Shown: positions 33,605 through 43,592, numbered from the stretch's first letter. The stretch is DNA of 64,000 bases from Rhizobium aethiopicum (GCF_014197535.1 NZ_JACIFV010000001.1:310001-374000); one strand, 5' to 3'. Numbers and translations: made by a program. The notes: generated from the letters alone by a model not told the origin.

Positions 33605-34795
33605 ATGTCTTATCCGAAAATTCCGTCGTGGAATTATTCCTTGCCGGCAAGCTTGTTGCTGATGGCTCCTTTCGACATCCTGGCGTCGCTTGCCATGGAC
33701 ATCTATCTCCCGGTCGTGCCGACGATGCCCCAGGCGCTCGGCACTTCGCCTGAAGTCATCCAGTTGACCCTCAGCCTCTACATGCTTGTGCTCGGCGTCG
33801 GCCAGATTGTCTTTGGTCCGGTCTCCGATATCGTCGGGCGACGGCCCGTTCTTCTCGCTGGTGCGGCACTCTTTGCCCTTGCCTCCCTTCTGCTTGCCGG
33901 GGCCTCATCCGCACTCCTCTTCGTGGCCTTGCGATTGTTGCAGGCGATCGGCGCCTCAGCGGCTCTTGTCGCCACCTTCGCAACAGTGCGCGACGTCTAC
34001 GCCGAACGGCCGGAAAGCAGCGTGATCTATAGCCTGCTCGGTTCCCTGCTATCGCTTGTGCCTGCGTTCGGGCCAATCGTCGGCGCGGTGATTGCCGACC
34101 ACTATGGCTGGCGAGCCATCTTTCTCGTCATCGGCCTGCTGTCGATCGTCGCCATTCTCAATGCCGGCATGCGGTGGCATGAAACCCGCCCCGCTACGAC
34201 GGCGACAACCATCGCCATACGCCCGATCCTCGCGAGCTTGCCCTTCTGGATCTACACGACCGGCTTCAGCGCGGCGATGGGAGCCTTCTTCGTCTTCTTC
34301 TCGACCGCACCCCGCATCCTGATCGATCGGGCCGGCTTTTCCGGCATCACCTTCAGCTTCATCTTTGCCTCGGTGGCCTTGGTGATGATCGTGACAACGC
34401 GCTTTGCCAGCCGCTTCGTCACACGCTGGGGCGTCGCAGGCAGTCTCGCAAGAGGCATGGCGATGCTGCTTATCGGCGCGGTATTGCTTGCCACAGGAGA
34501 GATGTTTCTGCAGGCACCGCTTATCGGCCTCATCCTGCCGATGTGGATCATCGCGATCGGCATTGTCTTTGCGACAGCCGTCACGGCCAATGGTGCGCTT
34601 GCTGCTTTCGGCAATACCGCGGGAACAGCCGTGGCGCTCTACTTCTGCGTCGAAGGCCTGCTGGTCGCTGTTGCAGGCACATTGTTCGTGGTTCTGCTCG
34701 ACGGGAACACGGCCTGGCCGCTCGCAGCCTATACCGGCGCAGCAGCGCTGATAACGCTGGCCGGATTGCGCCAGCTAGCGCGGAAGGCCGTCTGA
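33605..34795 (+). CDS. Bcr/CflA-type MFS exporter, close to FloR/CmlA phenicol exporters
   Basis: A 396-residue major facilitator with 12 membrane segments. Long parts resemble FloR/CmlA as I recall them: LPASLLLMAPFDILASLAMD, IYLPVVPTMP, TLSLYMLVLGVGQIVFGPVSD, VATFATVRDVYAERPE, NAGMRWHETRP, FFVFFSTAPR and VALVMIVTTRFA. The motif A sequence is GPVSDIVGRRPVLLAG. FloR and CmlA pump out chloramphenicol or florfenicol; whether this chromosomal relative does so is unknown. It has its own promoter region with a perfect inverted repeat and is followed by a stem-loop. There is no sign of an insertion sequence or integron beside it. Confidence 0.88.
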   Translation: MSYPKIPSWNYSLPASLLLMAPFDILASLAMDIYLPVVPTMPQALGTSPEVIQLTLSLYMLVLGVGQIVFGPVSDIVGRRPVLLAGAALFALASLLLAGASSALLFVALRLLQAIGASAALVATFATVRDVYAERPESSVIYSLLGSLLSLVPAFGPIVGAVIADHYGWRAIFLVIGLLSIVAILNAGMRWHETRPATTATTIAIRPILASLPFWIYTTGFSAAMGAFFVFFSTAPRILIDRAGFSGITFSFIFASVALVMIVTTRFASRFVTRWGVAGSLARGMAMLLIGAVLLATGEMFLQAPLIGLILPMWIIAIGIVFATAVTANGALAAFGNTAGTAVALYFCVEGLLVAVAGTLFVVLLDGNTAWPLAAYTGAAALITLAGLRQLARKAV

Positions 34796-34890
34796 GGAAT
34801 TTGCCGAGGAATGGCGGCAGCTTAAAACGCAGAGCGGTCGTCAAGCGAGCCATCGCTTGAAATCTCGGCGCACCTCGCCTACCCCTTACC

Positions 34891-34925
34891 TGCCCCGAAA
34901 GGAAACATCCGTTCCTTTCGGGGCA
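34891..34925. terminator. Strong stem-loop after the exporter gene
   Basis: TGCCCCGAAAGGAA and TTCCTTTCGGGGCA form a 14-pair stem around seven bases. It lies 96 bases after the exporter stop and 106 bases before the agmatinase start. It lacks a T run, so it may end transcription with Rho or protect the mRNA end. Confidence 0.6.
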
Positions 34926-35030
34926 GGATCGGGCGGACGCGATCAGGCGGTTTGGTCGTGACCGGTGGCTAGGCAATATAGGGTGACATCGAACGCGACT
35001 ACGTTAGCGCCCACAGAGAAGGAGCCCCCC

Positions 35031-35993
35031 TTGGCGAACAAGACCATCGATCATGCCTTCACGGCGACCACCCTCACTTCGGCCGCCAGCGATCCCACCT
35101 TTGCCGGCGCGCTGTCCTTCATGCGCCGCCGCTTCACCAAGGAGCTTACCGGCGTCGATGTCGCCGTCTGGGGCATCCCCTTCGACGCCGCCACATCGAA
35201 CAGGCCGGGCACGCGCTTCGGCCCGCAGGCGATCCGGCGCGCCTCGGCGATATTCGACAATGATGCGCAATATCCCTTCAACCGCGAACTGTTTGCCGAC
35301 ATGGCGGTGATCGACTATGGCGATTGCCTGCTCGACTACGGCAATCATCAGGACACACCTGGTGCCATCGAACGCCAGGCAAACGCGATCCTCGACAGCG
35401 GCGCCTTTCTGCTGACACTCGGCGGCGATCACTACCTCACATGGCCGCTGCTAAAAGCTCATGCGGCAAAACACGGGCCTCTTGCACTCGTGCAGTTCGA
35501 CGCTCACCAGGACACCTGGTTCGACGAAGAGCGGCGTATCGACCACGGCTCCTTCGTGGCGCGGGCCGTGCGCGAGGGCATCATCGATCCTGACCGCTCG
35601 ATCCAGATCGGCATCCGCACCCATGCGCCGGAGGATTGCGGCATCAATATTCTCTATGGTCATCAGGTCGAAGACATGAATGCCGGCGACATCGCCTCGG
35701 CAATCATCTCTCATACGCGCGGCGCCCCCGCCTATCTCACCTTCGATATCGATTGCCTGGATCCGGCCTTTGCGCCGGGTACCGGCACGCCAGTTGCCGG
35801 CGGACCGTCGAGCGCCAAGATCCTCTCGGTGCTGCAGCGTCTGCACCAACTCGATATCCGCGGCGCCGACGTGGTCGAAGTGTCGCCGCCTTACGACCAT
35901 GCCGATATCACCGCCATTGCGGGGGCAACGGTGGCAATGTATATGCTTGGCCTTCGTGCCGAGCGACGCGCCATTGCGGTGTCACAAGGCTGA
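35031..35993 (+). CDS. speB: Agmatinase (ureohydrolase family)
   Basis: Manganese enzyme that hydrolyses agmatine to putrescine and urea. The 320-residue protein has all metal-binding motifs of the family: GGDHYLTWP, FDAHQDTW and FDIDCLDPAFAPG. TTG at 35031 is the likely start: AAGGAG lies six bases before it and the protein then begins with a Met-Ala-Asn-Lys; the open frame upstream from 34965 has no such site. Guanidinobutyrase and related ureohydrolases share these motifs, so the substrate is inferred. It is followed by argC after 61 bases on the same strand. Confidence 0.9.
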   Translation: MANKTIDHAFTATTLTSAASDPTFAGALSFMRRRFTKELTGVDVAVWGIPFDAATSNRPGTRFGPQAIRRASAIFDNDAQYPFNRELFADMAVIDYGDCLLDYGNHQDTPGAIERQANAILDSGAFLLTLGGDHYLTWPLLKAHAAKHGPLALVQFDAHQDTWFDEERRIDHGSFVARAVREGIIDPDRSIQIGIRTHAPEDCGINILYGHQVEDMNAGDIASAIISHTRGAPAYLTFDIDCLDPAFAPGTGTPVAGGPSSAKILSVLQRLHQLDIRGADVVEVSPPYDHADITAIAGATVAMYMLGLRAERRAIAVSQG

Positions 35994-36054
35994 TTTATCA
36001 TCGTTCGAATTGAATCCGGAAATCCTCAGAACCCATTGAAAGCGCAGGTCTAAC

Positions 36055-36987
36055 ATGGCACCGAAAATCTTCATCGATGGCGAACACGGCACAACGGGTC
36101 TGCAGATCCGCACGCGCATGGCCGGCCGCCGCGATGTCGAGCTTCTGTCCATTCCCGAGGCCGAGCGGCGCAATGCCGCCATGCGCGAGGACATGCTGAA
36201 CGGCGCCGATATCGCCATCCTGTGCCTGCCCGATGACGCGTCGAAGGAAGCGGTTCAGATGGTCTCGGCCAATAATAACGTCCGCGTTATCGACACCTCC
36301 ACGGCATTTCGCGTCAATCCCAGCTGGGCCTACGGCTTTGCCGAAATGGACAAGGAGCAGGCCGAGAAAATCGCTTCCGCCCGCTTTGTCTCGAACCCCG
36401 GCTGTTATCCCACGGGCGCGATCGGCCTCATCCGGCCGCTCCGCGCCGCCGGCATTCTGCCGGATGGCTATCCGGTGGCGGTTAACGCGGTCTCCGGTTA
36501 TACCGGCGGCGGCAAGCAGATGATTGCGCAGATGGAAAACCCGGATCATCCGGATGCGATCACCGCGCCACATTTCCTCTATGGCCTGCCGCTAACACAC
36601 AAACATGTGCCCGAAATGACCGTGCACGGCTTGCTCGACCGAGCCCCGATCTTCTCGCCGTCGGTCGGCAAATTCGCACAGGGCATGATCGTGCAGGTGC
36701 CGCTGCATCTCGACCATCTCGCCGAGGGCGCGACGATGGAAAGCATTCACGCGGCACTGGTTGCCCATTATGCCGGACAGGACATCGTGACCGTCGTGCC
36801 GCTCGCCGAAAGCAAGGCGCTCCCCCGCGTCAACGCCGTCGAGCTCGAGGGCAAGGACACGATGAAGCTCTTCGTCTTCGGTACGCCGGGTGGTTCCCAG
36901 GTCAATCTGGTGGCGCTGCTCGACAACCTCGGCAAGGGCGCTTCGGGTGCTGCCGTGCAGAACATGGACCTGATGCTCGCCAGCTGA
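36055..36987 (+). CDS. argC: N-acetyl-gamma-glutamyl-phosphate reductase
   Basis: Third step of arginine synthesis: NADPH-dependent reduction of N-acetylglutamyl phosphate. The 310-residue protein belongs to the shorter, type 2 form. Catalytic Cys117 is in [10 protein letters not shown], the His-containing loop is [10 protein letters not shown], and the dinucleotide-binding start is [13 protein letters not shown]. It lies on the same strand as speB and the TauE/SafE permease gene (five bases downstream), probably in one transcript. Confidence 0.96.
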   Translation: MAPKIFIDGEHGTTGLQIRTRMAGRRDVELLSIPEAERRNAAMREDMLNGADIAILCLPDDASKEAVQMVSANNNVRVIDTSTAFRVNPSWAYGFAEMDKEQAEKIASARFVSNPGCYPTGAIGLIRPLRAAGILPDGYPVAVNAVSGYTGGGKQMIAQMENPDHPDAITAPHFLYGLPLTHKHVPEMTVHGLLDRAPIFSPSVGKFAQGMIVQVPLHLDHLAEGATMESIHAALVAHYAGQDIVTVVPLAESKALPRVNAVELEGKDTMKLFVFGTPGGSQVNLVALLDNLGKGASGAAVQNMDLMLAS

Positions 36988-36991
36988 GGCC

Positions 36992-37783
36992 ATGATGCTG
37001 GATAGGCTTGTCGCCGACATGCAGGCGTGGTTTGCCGCCGCCCTACCCGGCCACGGCATTTATGCGCTGATGGCGTTTGCCTTGATCGCCGGGCTAGCTC
37101 GTGGCTTTTCCGGCTTCGGCGCAGCGTTGATCTTCGTCCCGCTCGGCGGCGCCATCGTCGGGCCGAAGCTGGTCTCGCCGATCCTGCTCGTCATCGACGG
37201 CATCGCCACACTGGGCATGATCCCACCCGCCTGGCGCGACGCCAACCGATCCGAAGTCTTCGTCATGGCCGCGGGTGCGGCGCTCGGCGTCCCGGCCGGC
37301 ACGGCGCTGCTGGCGCTGCTCGACCCGACGCTGCTGCGCTGGAGCATCACGATCATCGCCATCTCTCTGCTCGCGCTTCTCGTATCGGGATGGCGCTACC
37401 ACGGCGCGCCGTCAGCGCCGCTCAGCAGCGGCGTCGGCTTGATCGCCGGACTTTTCAGCGGCGCCGCGCAGCTCGGCGGACCGCCTGTCGTCGCCTATTG
37501 GCTCGGCGGCAAGACCGACTTCGCGCGTGTCAGAGCGAATGTCGTGCTGTATTTCTCGATCTCGTCGGTGTTCAGCGCCATCAGCTATTATATCGGCGGA
37601 CTGTTCGTGCCCGCCGTCTTCGCGCTCACCGTCGTCGTCCTGCCGAGTTATGCGCTCGGTCTCTATGGCGGCTCGAAACTGTTCGGGCTTGCCGAGGAAC
37701 GGACCTTCCGCATCGCCTGCTACGTGCTGATCGCGGCGGCTGCCATTATCGGCATGCCGCTGCTCGACGGCGTGCTGCGTTAG
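36992..37783 (+). CDS. TauE/SafE-family permease
   Basis: A 263-residue membrane protein with about eight hydrophobic segments and the two-fold repeat of the TauE/SafE (DUF81) family: LIAGLARGFSGFGAALIFVP near residue 28 and the second repeat VGLIAGLFSGAAQLGGPPVV. The family includes sulfite and sulfoacetate exporters, but the substrate here is unknown. It begins four bases after the argC stop and is therefore probably translated from the same mRNA; no functional link to arginine synthesis is known. It is convergent with ctaA. Confidence 0.9.
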   Translation: MMLDRLVADMQAWFAAALPGHGIYALMAFALIAGLARGFSGFGAALIFVPLGGAIVGPKLVSPILLVIDGIATLGMIPPAWRDANRSEVFVMAAGAALGVPAGTALLALLDPTLLRWSITIIAISLLALLVSGWRYHGAPSAPLSSGVGLIAGLFSGAAQLGGPPVVAYWLGGKTDFARVRANVVLYFSISSVFSAISYYIGGLFVPAVFALTVVVLPSYALGLYGGSKLFGLAEERTFRIACYVLIAAAAIIGMPLLDGVLR

Positions 37784-37803
37784 AACGAATAAGGCTTGTC
37801 GCT

Positions 37804-38907
37804 TCAATCGCGCTCGGTGATCATCGTCTCGTGCGGGTATTCGCCATAAAAGCCGCGCCAGTTGGCGACGGCGAATCCAAATACAACAAGCGCGCCGGCC
37901 TGATGCAGCAGCCCCCAGTGAAGCGGCACCTGCATCAGTAGCGTGGCAATGCCGATTGCCGCCTGAGCGGTCACCAGCGCGAAAAGCAGGACGGCGCGGC
38001 GGGCATGGGTGGTCCAGGGTGCGGCGCGAAGGGCGATCACCATGTTGATCAAGGTCAGCGCGAAGAGCGTATAGGCGCCGATGCGATGGATGAACTGCAC
38101 GGTTTTCGGGTTCTCGAAGGCATTGATCCAGAAGGGCTGCTGAATGAGCAGATCGGAGGGAATGACGGCGCCATCCATCAGTGGCCAGGTATTGTAGGAA
38201 AAACCGGCGTCGAGTCCCGCCACCAGGGCACCGAGATAGATCTGGAACAGCGCGAAAACAGCGATTGTCGCAGCGAAGCCGCGCGAACTGCGTGCCGGCG
38301 CCGGATCGTTGGAGTGCGGCGACAGCCCGCGCATGATCCACATGCAGCCGGCAAAGATCAGGCAGGCCATGACGAGATGCGTTGCCAGCCGGTACTGACT
38401 GACGTCGGTGCGGGCAGACAGCCCTGACGATACCATCCACCAGCCGATGAAACCCTGCAGGCCGCCGAGCGCCAGGATGCCGACCAGCGGCCAGCGCAGG
38501 CGTTTCTCGATCCGCCCCGTGAGCCAGAAATAAAGGAGCGGCAGCGCGAAGATCATGCCGATGCCACGGGCGATCAGCCGGTGCGCCCATTCCCACCAGA
38601 AGATGCCCTTGAACTCGTCGACGGTCATGGAACTGTTCAATTGCTGAAATTCGGGAATGCGCTGGTAGAGGCGGAACTCCTCTTCCCATTCCACGGCCGA
38701 CAGCGGCGGAATGACGCCATGGATCGGCTTCCACTCGGTGATCGACAAGCCGGAATTGGTCAGCCGCGTTGCCCCTCCGACGAGCACGAGACAGAAGAGC
38801 GCCAAAAGCACGACGCCGAGCCATAGCCGCAAGGCGCGGCGGTTGCGGTGCTGCTTGCGTACTTCGCTCAGGATCGCCTGTTCCATGGTGGGGTTCGCGA
38901 CGGCCAT
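37804..38907 (-). CDS. ctaA: Heme A synthase (COX15/CtaA)
   Basis: Membrane enzyme that oxidises the C8 methyl group of heme O to make heme A for cytochrome oxidase. The 367-residue protein has eight membrane segments and the family motifs [20 protein letters not shown] (split here at [16 protein letters not shown]), [12 protein letters not shown] with a heme-ligand His, RLATHLVMA, and the second-half ligands in FIHRIGAY and LHQAGAL. It is the alphaproteobacterial type 2 form without paired cysteines. The ATG at 38907 follows AGAAGGAG. A DUF2842 gene is divergent from it. Confidence 0.95.
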   Translation of the reverse strand: MAVANPTMEQAILSEVRKQHRNRRALRLWLGVVLLALFCLVLVGGATRLTNSGLSITEWKPIHGVIPPLSAVEWEEEFRLYQRIPEFQQLNSSMTVDEFKGIFWWEWAHRLIARGIGMIFALPLLYFWLTGRIEKRLRWPLVGILALGGLQGFIGWWMVSSGLSARTDVSQYRLATHLVMACLIFAGCMWIMRGLSPHSNDPAPARSSRGFAATIAVFALFQIYLGALVAGLDAGFSYNTWPLMDGAVIPSDLLIQQPFWINAFENPKTVQFIHRIGAYTLFALTLINMVIALRAAPWTTHARRAVLLFALVTAQAAIGIATLLMQVPLHWGLLHQAGALVVFGFAVANWRGFYGEYPHETMITERD

Positions 38908-39022
38908 GATGTCTCCTTCTATCCGGCAGTTGATTTGCCTCACCGGCTCATGCAAAACAAGCCCCGAAGCTTTGCGGCATGCCGTCGCGCCGCTCCGCGC
39001 TACCTCAGACAAGAGATAAACA

Positions 39023-39232
39023 ATGCCCGTCCGTCTCCGCAAATTCATCGGCACGATCCTTATCATCGTGCTTGTGCTCGTCTATGCGCTGGTGGCGAAC
39101 ACGATCGCGGTGGCGACGCTCGGCAACGCCCCCTGGTGGGGGCACCTGCTCTACTTCCTGCTGACCGGCCTGCTTTGGGTATTGCCGGCAATGGTGATCA
39201 TCAAGTGGATGGCCGGACCGCGGCAGCAATAG
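39023..39232 (+). CDS. DUF2842 membrane protein
   Basis: A 69-residue protein with two membrane helices (about residues 8-30 and 39-62) and the family sequence [20 protein letters not shown] followed by [23 protein letters not shown]2842 proteins are small alphaproteobacterial membrane proteins of unknown function, often encoded beside ctaA, as here (divergent, 115 bases apart). That position suggests a role in respiratory-chain assembly, which is inference only. Confidence 0.9.
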   Translation: MPVRLRKFIGTILIIVLVLVYALVANTIAVATLGNAPWWGHLLYFLLTGLLWVLPAMVIIKWMAGPRQQ

Positions 39233-39350
39233 GCCATTAACGGCCGAATAACCGTGATCGGCGGAAAACCTCGCCGATGGGCGGCGGTTAAACCAAATAT
39301 ACGTCCTGCACACCTACCTTCCCGTTCAGCATTTTGACCGGAGAGTTCCC

Positions 39351-40592
39351 GTGCAGACGCAAAAGCTCGATGTTGATGAACAGCCGTCCGATGATGGCGC
39401 GCTGCCCGATATGGCGATTTCACGCCTACGCCAGGTGAGCATGAAACTTGCCATGGCAAAAATCGACATCTCGGTATTCGACGCGATGCAGCCGCTGGAG
39501 GATGATTGGCGGGCTCTGGAGACCGACGATCTCCACTCACTTCATCAGAGCTATGATTGGTGCGCCGCCTGGGTCAAAGGCTTTCGGCGGCCGCTGGCGA
39601 TCCTCAAGGGCACTTATGCCGGGGAGACGGCCTTCATTCTGCCGATCGAGATCGTCACGTCCCGCGGATTGGCCGTCGCCAAGTTCATCGCGGCCGACCA
39701 CAGCAATATCAATACCGGTCTGTTCTCCGGCAATTTTGCCGAAAGCGGCGGCAGCATCGACGCGGAGAAGTTCGCGGGGCAGCTTCGGCAGGTCTTGAAG
39801 GGCCATGCCGATCTGCTGCTGCTGCAAAACCTTCCGCTGGAATGGCGCGGGCGGCAGACCCCGCTCACCGGACTGCCGATGGTGCAGAACCAGAACCACG
39901 CCTATCAATTGCCGTTCCTCTCCAATTTCGAGGAGACGCTGAAGCAGCTCAACGCCAAGAGCCGGCGTAAGAAATTCCGCGTTCAATCAAGGCGCCTGGA
40001 CGCGGCCGGCGGCGTCGAATATGTCATCCCGGAAACATCGGAAGAACAGCACCGCCTGCTCGATATCTTCTTCCACCTGAAGAGTATCCGCTTCGCCGAC
40101 CTCGGCCTCCCCGACGTCTTCGCCGATCGGGAAACGCAGATCTTCCTGCACGGCCTCATCGACAAGCGGGATGATGCAAGACAGTATTTCGGCCTGCAGA
40201 TGCATGCGCTGCGGCTGAAGGGCGAGAACAAGGACCGGATCGCTGCGATCTCGGGCATTTCGCGCAAGGGCGATCACGTCATCTGCCAGTTCGGGGCGAT
40301 CGATGAAGATCTTGTGCCCGATACCAGCCCCGGCGAATTCCTCTATTGGCAAATCATTTCGGGACTGCACGGCAGTGGCGTCGCGCTATTCGATTTTGGC
40401 CTCGGCGATCAGACCTACAAACGATCCTGGGCGCCGGTCGAGACCGCTCATTACGACGTGGTGCTGCCGGTTTCACCATTTGGCCTTGCCGCCGGCGCGG
40501 CACACCGGATCGTTACCCGGGGCAAGGCGCATATCAAGGCGCGCCCGAAGCTCTATAAATTCGCCCAGAACATCCGCGCACGGATCGGCTGA
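39351..40592 (+). CDS. CelD/GNAT-type acetyltransferase, UppA-like
   Basis: A 413-residue protein of the CelD-like (BcsL) acyltransferase family with a C-terminal GNAT fold: HSLHQSYDWCAAW, the Arg/Lys-rich NAKSRRKKFRVQSRRL segment and the late GVALFDFGLGDQTYKRSWAP, characteristic of this family. It probably acylates the polysaccharide or its precursor. GTG at 39351 behind GGAGAG is the preferred start. It is the first gene of a locus whose order matches uppA-uppF of Agrobacterium, where the products make the unipolar polysaccharide adhesin. The stop lies 62 bases from the convergent uppB-like gene. Confidence 0.85.
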   Translation: MQTQKLDVDEQPSDDGALPDMAISRLRQVSMKLAMAKIDISVFDAMQPLEDDWRALETDDLHSLHQSYDWCAAWVKGFRRPLAILKGTYAGETAFILPIEIVTSRGLAVAKFIAADHSNINTGLFSGNFAESGGSIDAEKFAGQLRQVLKGHADLLLLQNLPLEWRGRQTPLTGLPMVQNQNHAYQLPFLSNFEETLKQLNAKSRRKKFRVQSRRLDAAGGVEYVIPETSEEQHRLLDIFFHLKSIRFADLGLPDVFADRETQIFLHGLIDKRDDARQYFGLQMHALRLKGENKDRIAAISGISRKGDHVICQFGAIDEDLVPDTSPGEFLYWQIISGLHGSGVALFDFGLGDQTYKRSWAPVETAHYDVVLPVSPFGLAAGAAHRIVTRGKAHIKARPKLYKFAQNIRARIG

Positions 40593-40653
40593 GCGTCTTT
40601 GTCTTGCGTATGTCGTTCTTCGCAGAACCGCTGCACACTTTTGCGCGACATCT

Positions 40654-42822
40654 TCAGGCGGCCTGGCCGAGCGCCTGCTCGGCCCCTTCGCCGCCCGACA
40701 TCAGCACGACGCGCTCATAGCCCGCAGTCTGGAATTCCGTCATCAAGGTCACAAAGATAGTCTCGTCCATCTCCGGAAGGGAGAGGACGATCTCGACATC
40801 CCGGCTGCGCGTCAGCCGCGAGACGCCGGCAACATCGGCCGCACCGCATTCGACCACCACCAGGTCATAGGCGGCGGCGAGCGCATCGAGCAGCAGCGAC
40901 AGCCGGTCGACACCGCGCATGGCGCGGCGCACGTCGCTCTGACCCTGCGGGATCAGATGAGCATCGGAAAGGCGATCGCCATGGATCGTGTCGCCGAAGG
41001 CGGCTTCGCCGCACAGCAGGTCGGTGATGCCAGCCGCGATCAGGTTCTCGGCCATCAGTTCTGTGGGATAACCGGAGCCGGTCATATCAATCAGAATGAC
41101 GCGGCGGCCGGCATCGGCGAGCATGCGCGCCAACGCAACCGTCGCCGCCGAGCCATTGTCACCAGTTGGGGATATGGCAATTGCCAGCGGCGCGCGGCTG
41201 CCCGTGAGGTAGTCCGCAACCGAGGCAATGGAAAATTCATTGTCGTCCTCCGGCGCCTCTTCGGCGGCCGCCGTTTCTTCGATCACGTCCTTTCCGTCAT
41301 CCTCCGTGACAACAGCGAGCATACTCGGCTGGACGGGCCTTCTGACGGCAGCGACACCCGGGGCGGCCTGCGGCACATTCTTGTCTTCGGCGACCGTTTC
41401 CGCCTCGAACCTGTCACGGGACACATCGACGGCACGAAGCGCCCGGCCGCTGAAGAGTTCGGCGAGCATGGTGACGATGGCGCTCAGGATCAGCGTCGCG
41501 ACGGCCGCGACGACAACGATGGGCACCACCTTCGGGAAATAAGGATCGACCGGTTCGATGGCCCGAGAAACGATACGGGCGTCCGCCGGGCTGGAATTGC
41601 TGTCGGCGCGCGAGGCGGCCTCGCGGTAACGTACCAGATAGGTTTCGAGCAGCTGGCGCTGAGCGTTTGCCTCGCGCTCCAGCGCGTTGAGGCCAACCTC
41701 GTCTTCGCCGGCACGGGCGCTGTTGGCCTGAACCGCGTCCTTTTGGCGCTCGAGCTCGCTTGCGCGGAGATCGGCAACCTTCGCCTCGTTTTCGATGCTT
41801 GCCAAAATCTTCTGCGTCTCTTGACGGATTTGGCCGCGAATATCGGAGAGCTGGGCGCGCAGGCTCTTCAGCCGGGGATGACTGTTGAGAAGGCTGGTCT
41901 GCAGATCTGATATTTGCGACTGCAGGCCCGATTCCGTCGCCTTCAGCCGCTGGATCGCCTGGGAAGACATGATGTCAGGCAACGTATCGGAGGCTTCACC
42001 CGATGACAGCGCATTGCGCACCGCCTGCGCCCTCGCCTCGGCATTGGCCTTGTCGCCCCGCACGCGGGTGAGTTCTGCGGAGATGTCATTAAGCTGCTGG
42101 GCGGGGAATGTGGTCGTGCCGTTCGTTTGCAGCAGACCGTGGTTGGTGCGATATTCCGCCACCTTCTTCTCGGCCTCGCCGACCTTCTGCCGCAGGTTTT
42201 CGATCTCCGGCTCAAGCCAGCGCGTCGCTTCCGAATTGGAGGCGAGCTTGGCGCCGCTCTGGGTGGAAAGGTAGACATTCGCCATAGCGTTCGGGATGGC
42301 GGCTGCGAGCTTCGGATCCTTCGACGTGAAATTGATGCCGATGACGCGCGAACCCGGCACCTGATAGACCTGCAGCCGCTCGACGAAAGCGTCGATTACC
42401 CGTTCTTCCGGCGGATTCTCCATCGGGTTCTTCTTCAGATGCAGCTTCACCAGGATGCTGCTCATCGCCGAGCCGTTGGCGGCATCGTCGAATTCCGGCA
42501 GATTGTAGAGCTTCAGGTCGTTGATCACCTTCTTGAGGAGATCGGCCGATTGCAGGAGTTGCACTTGGCTCGCGATGTTCAGCTCGTCCATCAGCGGCCC
42601 GCCAGCTTCGTTCGCCTGCTGGGTGCTGGCGAAGGCTGGCGCGCGCGGTTCAATGAGGATGCGTGTTTCGCTGCGATATTGCGGCGAGATGATCTTGGCG
42701 CCGGCAAAGGCGACGCCGGCTGCCGCGAGCGTGATCGTCAGAATCCTGAGCCGGCGCGCCCAGACGGCGCGAACCAACTGGCCGAGGTCGATATCCACAT
42801 CCTGATCACGCACTACGCCGGA
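40654..42822 (-). CDS. Polysaccharide co-polymerase (Wzz/GumC) with degenerate kinase domain, UppB-like
   Basis: A 722-residue inner-membrane protein controlling polysaccharide chain length. The Wzz domain starts at DIDLGQLVRAVWARRLRIL with the first helix (about 25-45); a long coiled coil spans about 190-420; the second helix follows PYFPKVVPIVVVAAVATLIL. The C-terminal 200 residues are like a BY-kinase (APLAIAISPTGDNGSAATVA; LIDMTG; DLVVVECGA), but the Walker A lysine is absent (GDNGSAAT where GxGKS/T is expected) and there is no tyrosine cluster. It should therefore not phosphorylate. It is transcribed opposite to the other upp-like genes, with 191 bases between it and the uppC-like gene. 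Confidence 0.88.
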   Translation of the reverse strand, partial: SGVVRDQDVDIDLGQLVRAVWARRLRILTITLAAAGVAFAGAKIISPQYRSETRILIEPRAPAFASTQQANEAGGPLMDELNIASQVQLLQSADLLKKVINDLKLYNLPEFDDAANGSAMSSILVKLHLKKNPMENPPEERVIDAFVERLQVYQVPGSRVIGINFTSKDPKLAAAIPNAMANVYLSTQSGAKLASNSEATRWLEPEIENLRQKVGEAEKKVAEYRTNHGLLQTNGTTTFPAQQLNDISAELTRVRGDKANAEARAQAVRNALSSGEASDTLPDIMSSQAIQRLKATESGLQSQISDLQTSLLNSHPRLKSLRAQLSDIRGQIRQETQKILASIENEAKVADLRASELERQKDAVQANSARAGEDEVGLNALEREANAQRQLLETYLVRYREAASRADSNSSPADARIVSRAIEPVDPYFPKVVPIVVVAAVATLILSAIVTMLAELFSGRALRAVDVSRDRFEAETVAEDKNVPQAAPGVAAVRRPVQPSMLAVVTEDDGKDVIEETAAAEEAPEDDNEFSIASVADYLTGSRAPLAIAISPTGDNGSAATVALARMLADAGRRVILIDMTGSGYPTELMAENLIAAGITDLLCGEAAFGDTIHGDRLSDAHLIPQGQSDVRRAMRGVDRLSLLLDALAAAYDLVVVECGAADVAGVSRLTRSRDVEIVLSLPEMDETIFVTLMTEFQTAGYERVVLMSGGEGAEQALGQAA

Positions 42823-43013
42823 CATGCTCTTACTCCACAACAAAGGTGCCGCAAGCGTAAACGACCATGGTAACGCAACGGTTAATTCGATCTCGCCAAG
42901 AAATAGAGGAGATCGGCAAAGAATTGGGGAATTGCCATGTGCCTTTTACCGGGCATTAACCCTAACGGATCGATAACAGCTGCACCAAGTTCATTTTCTG
43001 TGAGCACAAGCGG

Positions 43014-43589
43014 ATGTCTGTCGCCCCGCCCAAAATCCTTTTGGCCCTGAGCCTTGCAGCCATAACGGCAGCATTGGGCGGCTGCACGACGTATAAGCCG
43101 GCTCCGAAAGCCTTCAACGAGGCGACCATCCAGCCCTATACGCTTGATAGCGGAGACCGGCTGCGCATCACCGTGTTCGACCAGCAGAGCCTGACCAATA
43201 CCTACACCGTCGATCAGGCCGGTTATATCGCCTTCCCCCTTATCGGTCAGGTCCCTGCCCGCGGCCGAACCCTGCAGCAACTTTCAGGGCAGATCGCTCA
43301 GAAACTGCAGCAGGGCTATCTTCGCGATCCCGATGTCACCATCGACGTCGACCGCTACCGCTCGATTTTCATCATGGGCGAAGTCGGCCAACCCGGCCAA
43401 TATGCCTATGTTCCGGGCATGACCGTGCAGAACGCCATCGCGGTTGCCGGCGGCTTCTCCAGTCGCGCCAATCAGAGCATGGTCGACGTCACCCGCAAGA
43501 TAAACGGACAGGTGCTGACCGGCCGCATCAACATATCCGGCCCGATCATCGCCGGCGACACGATCTACGTTCGCGAACGGCTCTTTTGA
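43014..43589 (+). CDS. uppC: Outer-membrane polysaccharide export lipoprotein (Wza family), UppC-like
   Basis: A 191-residue lipoprotein with signal sequence ending LGGC, the lipid-modified Cys at about residue 24. The poly-export domain follows (YTLDSGDRLRITVFDQQSLT, then YTVDQAGYIAFPLIGQVPARG), then a SLBB segment (FIMGEVGQPGQYAYVPGMTV). It is a short member of the family and would form the outer-membrane part of the export path together with the UppB-like protein. It is first in a rightward operon with three more genes; the next begins four bases after its stop. Confidence 0.92.
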   Translation: MSVAPPKILLALSLAAITAALGGCTTYKPAPKAFNEATIQPYTLDSGDRLRITVFDQQSLTNTYTVDQAGYIAFPLIGQVPARGRTLQQLSGQIAQKLQQGYLRDPDVTIDVDRYRSIFIMGEVGQPGQYAYVPGMTVQNAIAVAGGFSSRANQSMVDVTRKINGQVLTGRINISGPIIAGDTIYVRERLF

Positions 43590-43592
43590 GCA

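Noticed and set aside
37412..38824. Minus-strand frame of 470 residues opposite the TauE/SafE gene and in another frame of ctaA
   Set aside because: The residues are Arg/Ala-rich without domain structure, while both overlapped genes have clear families.
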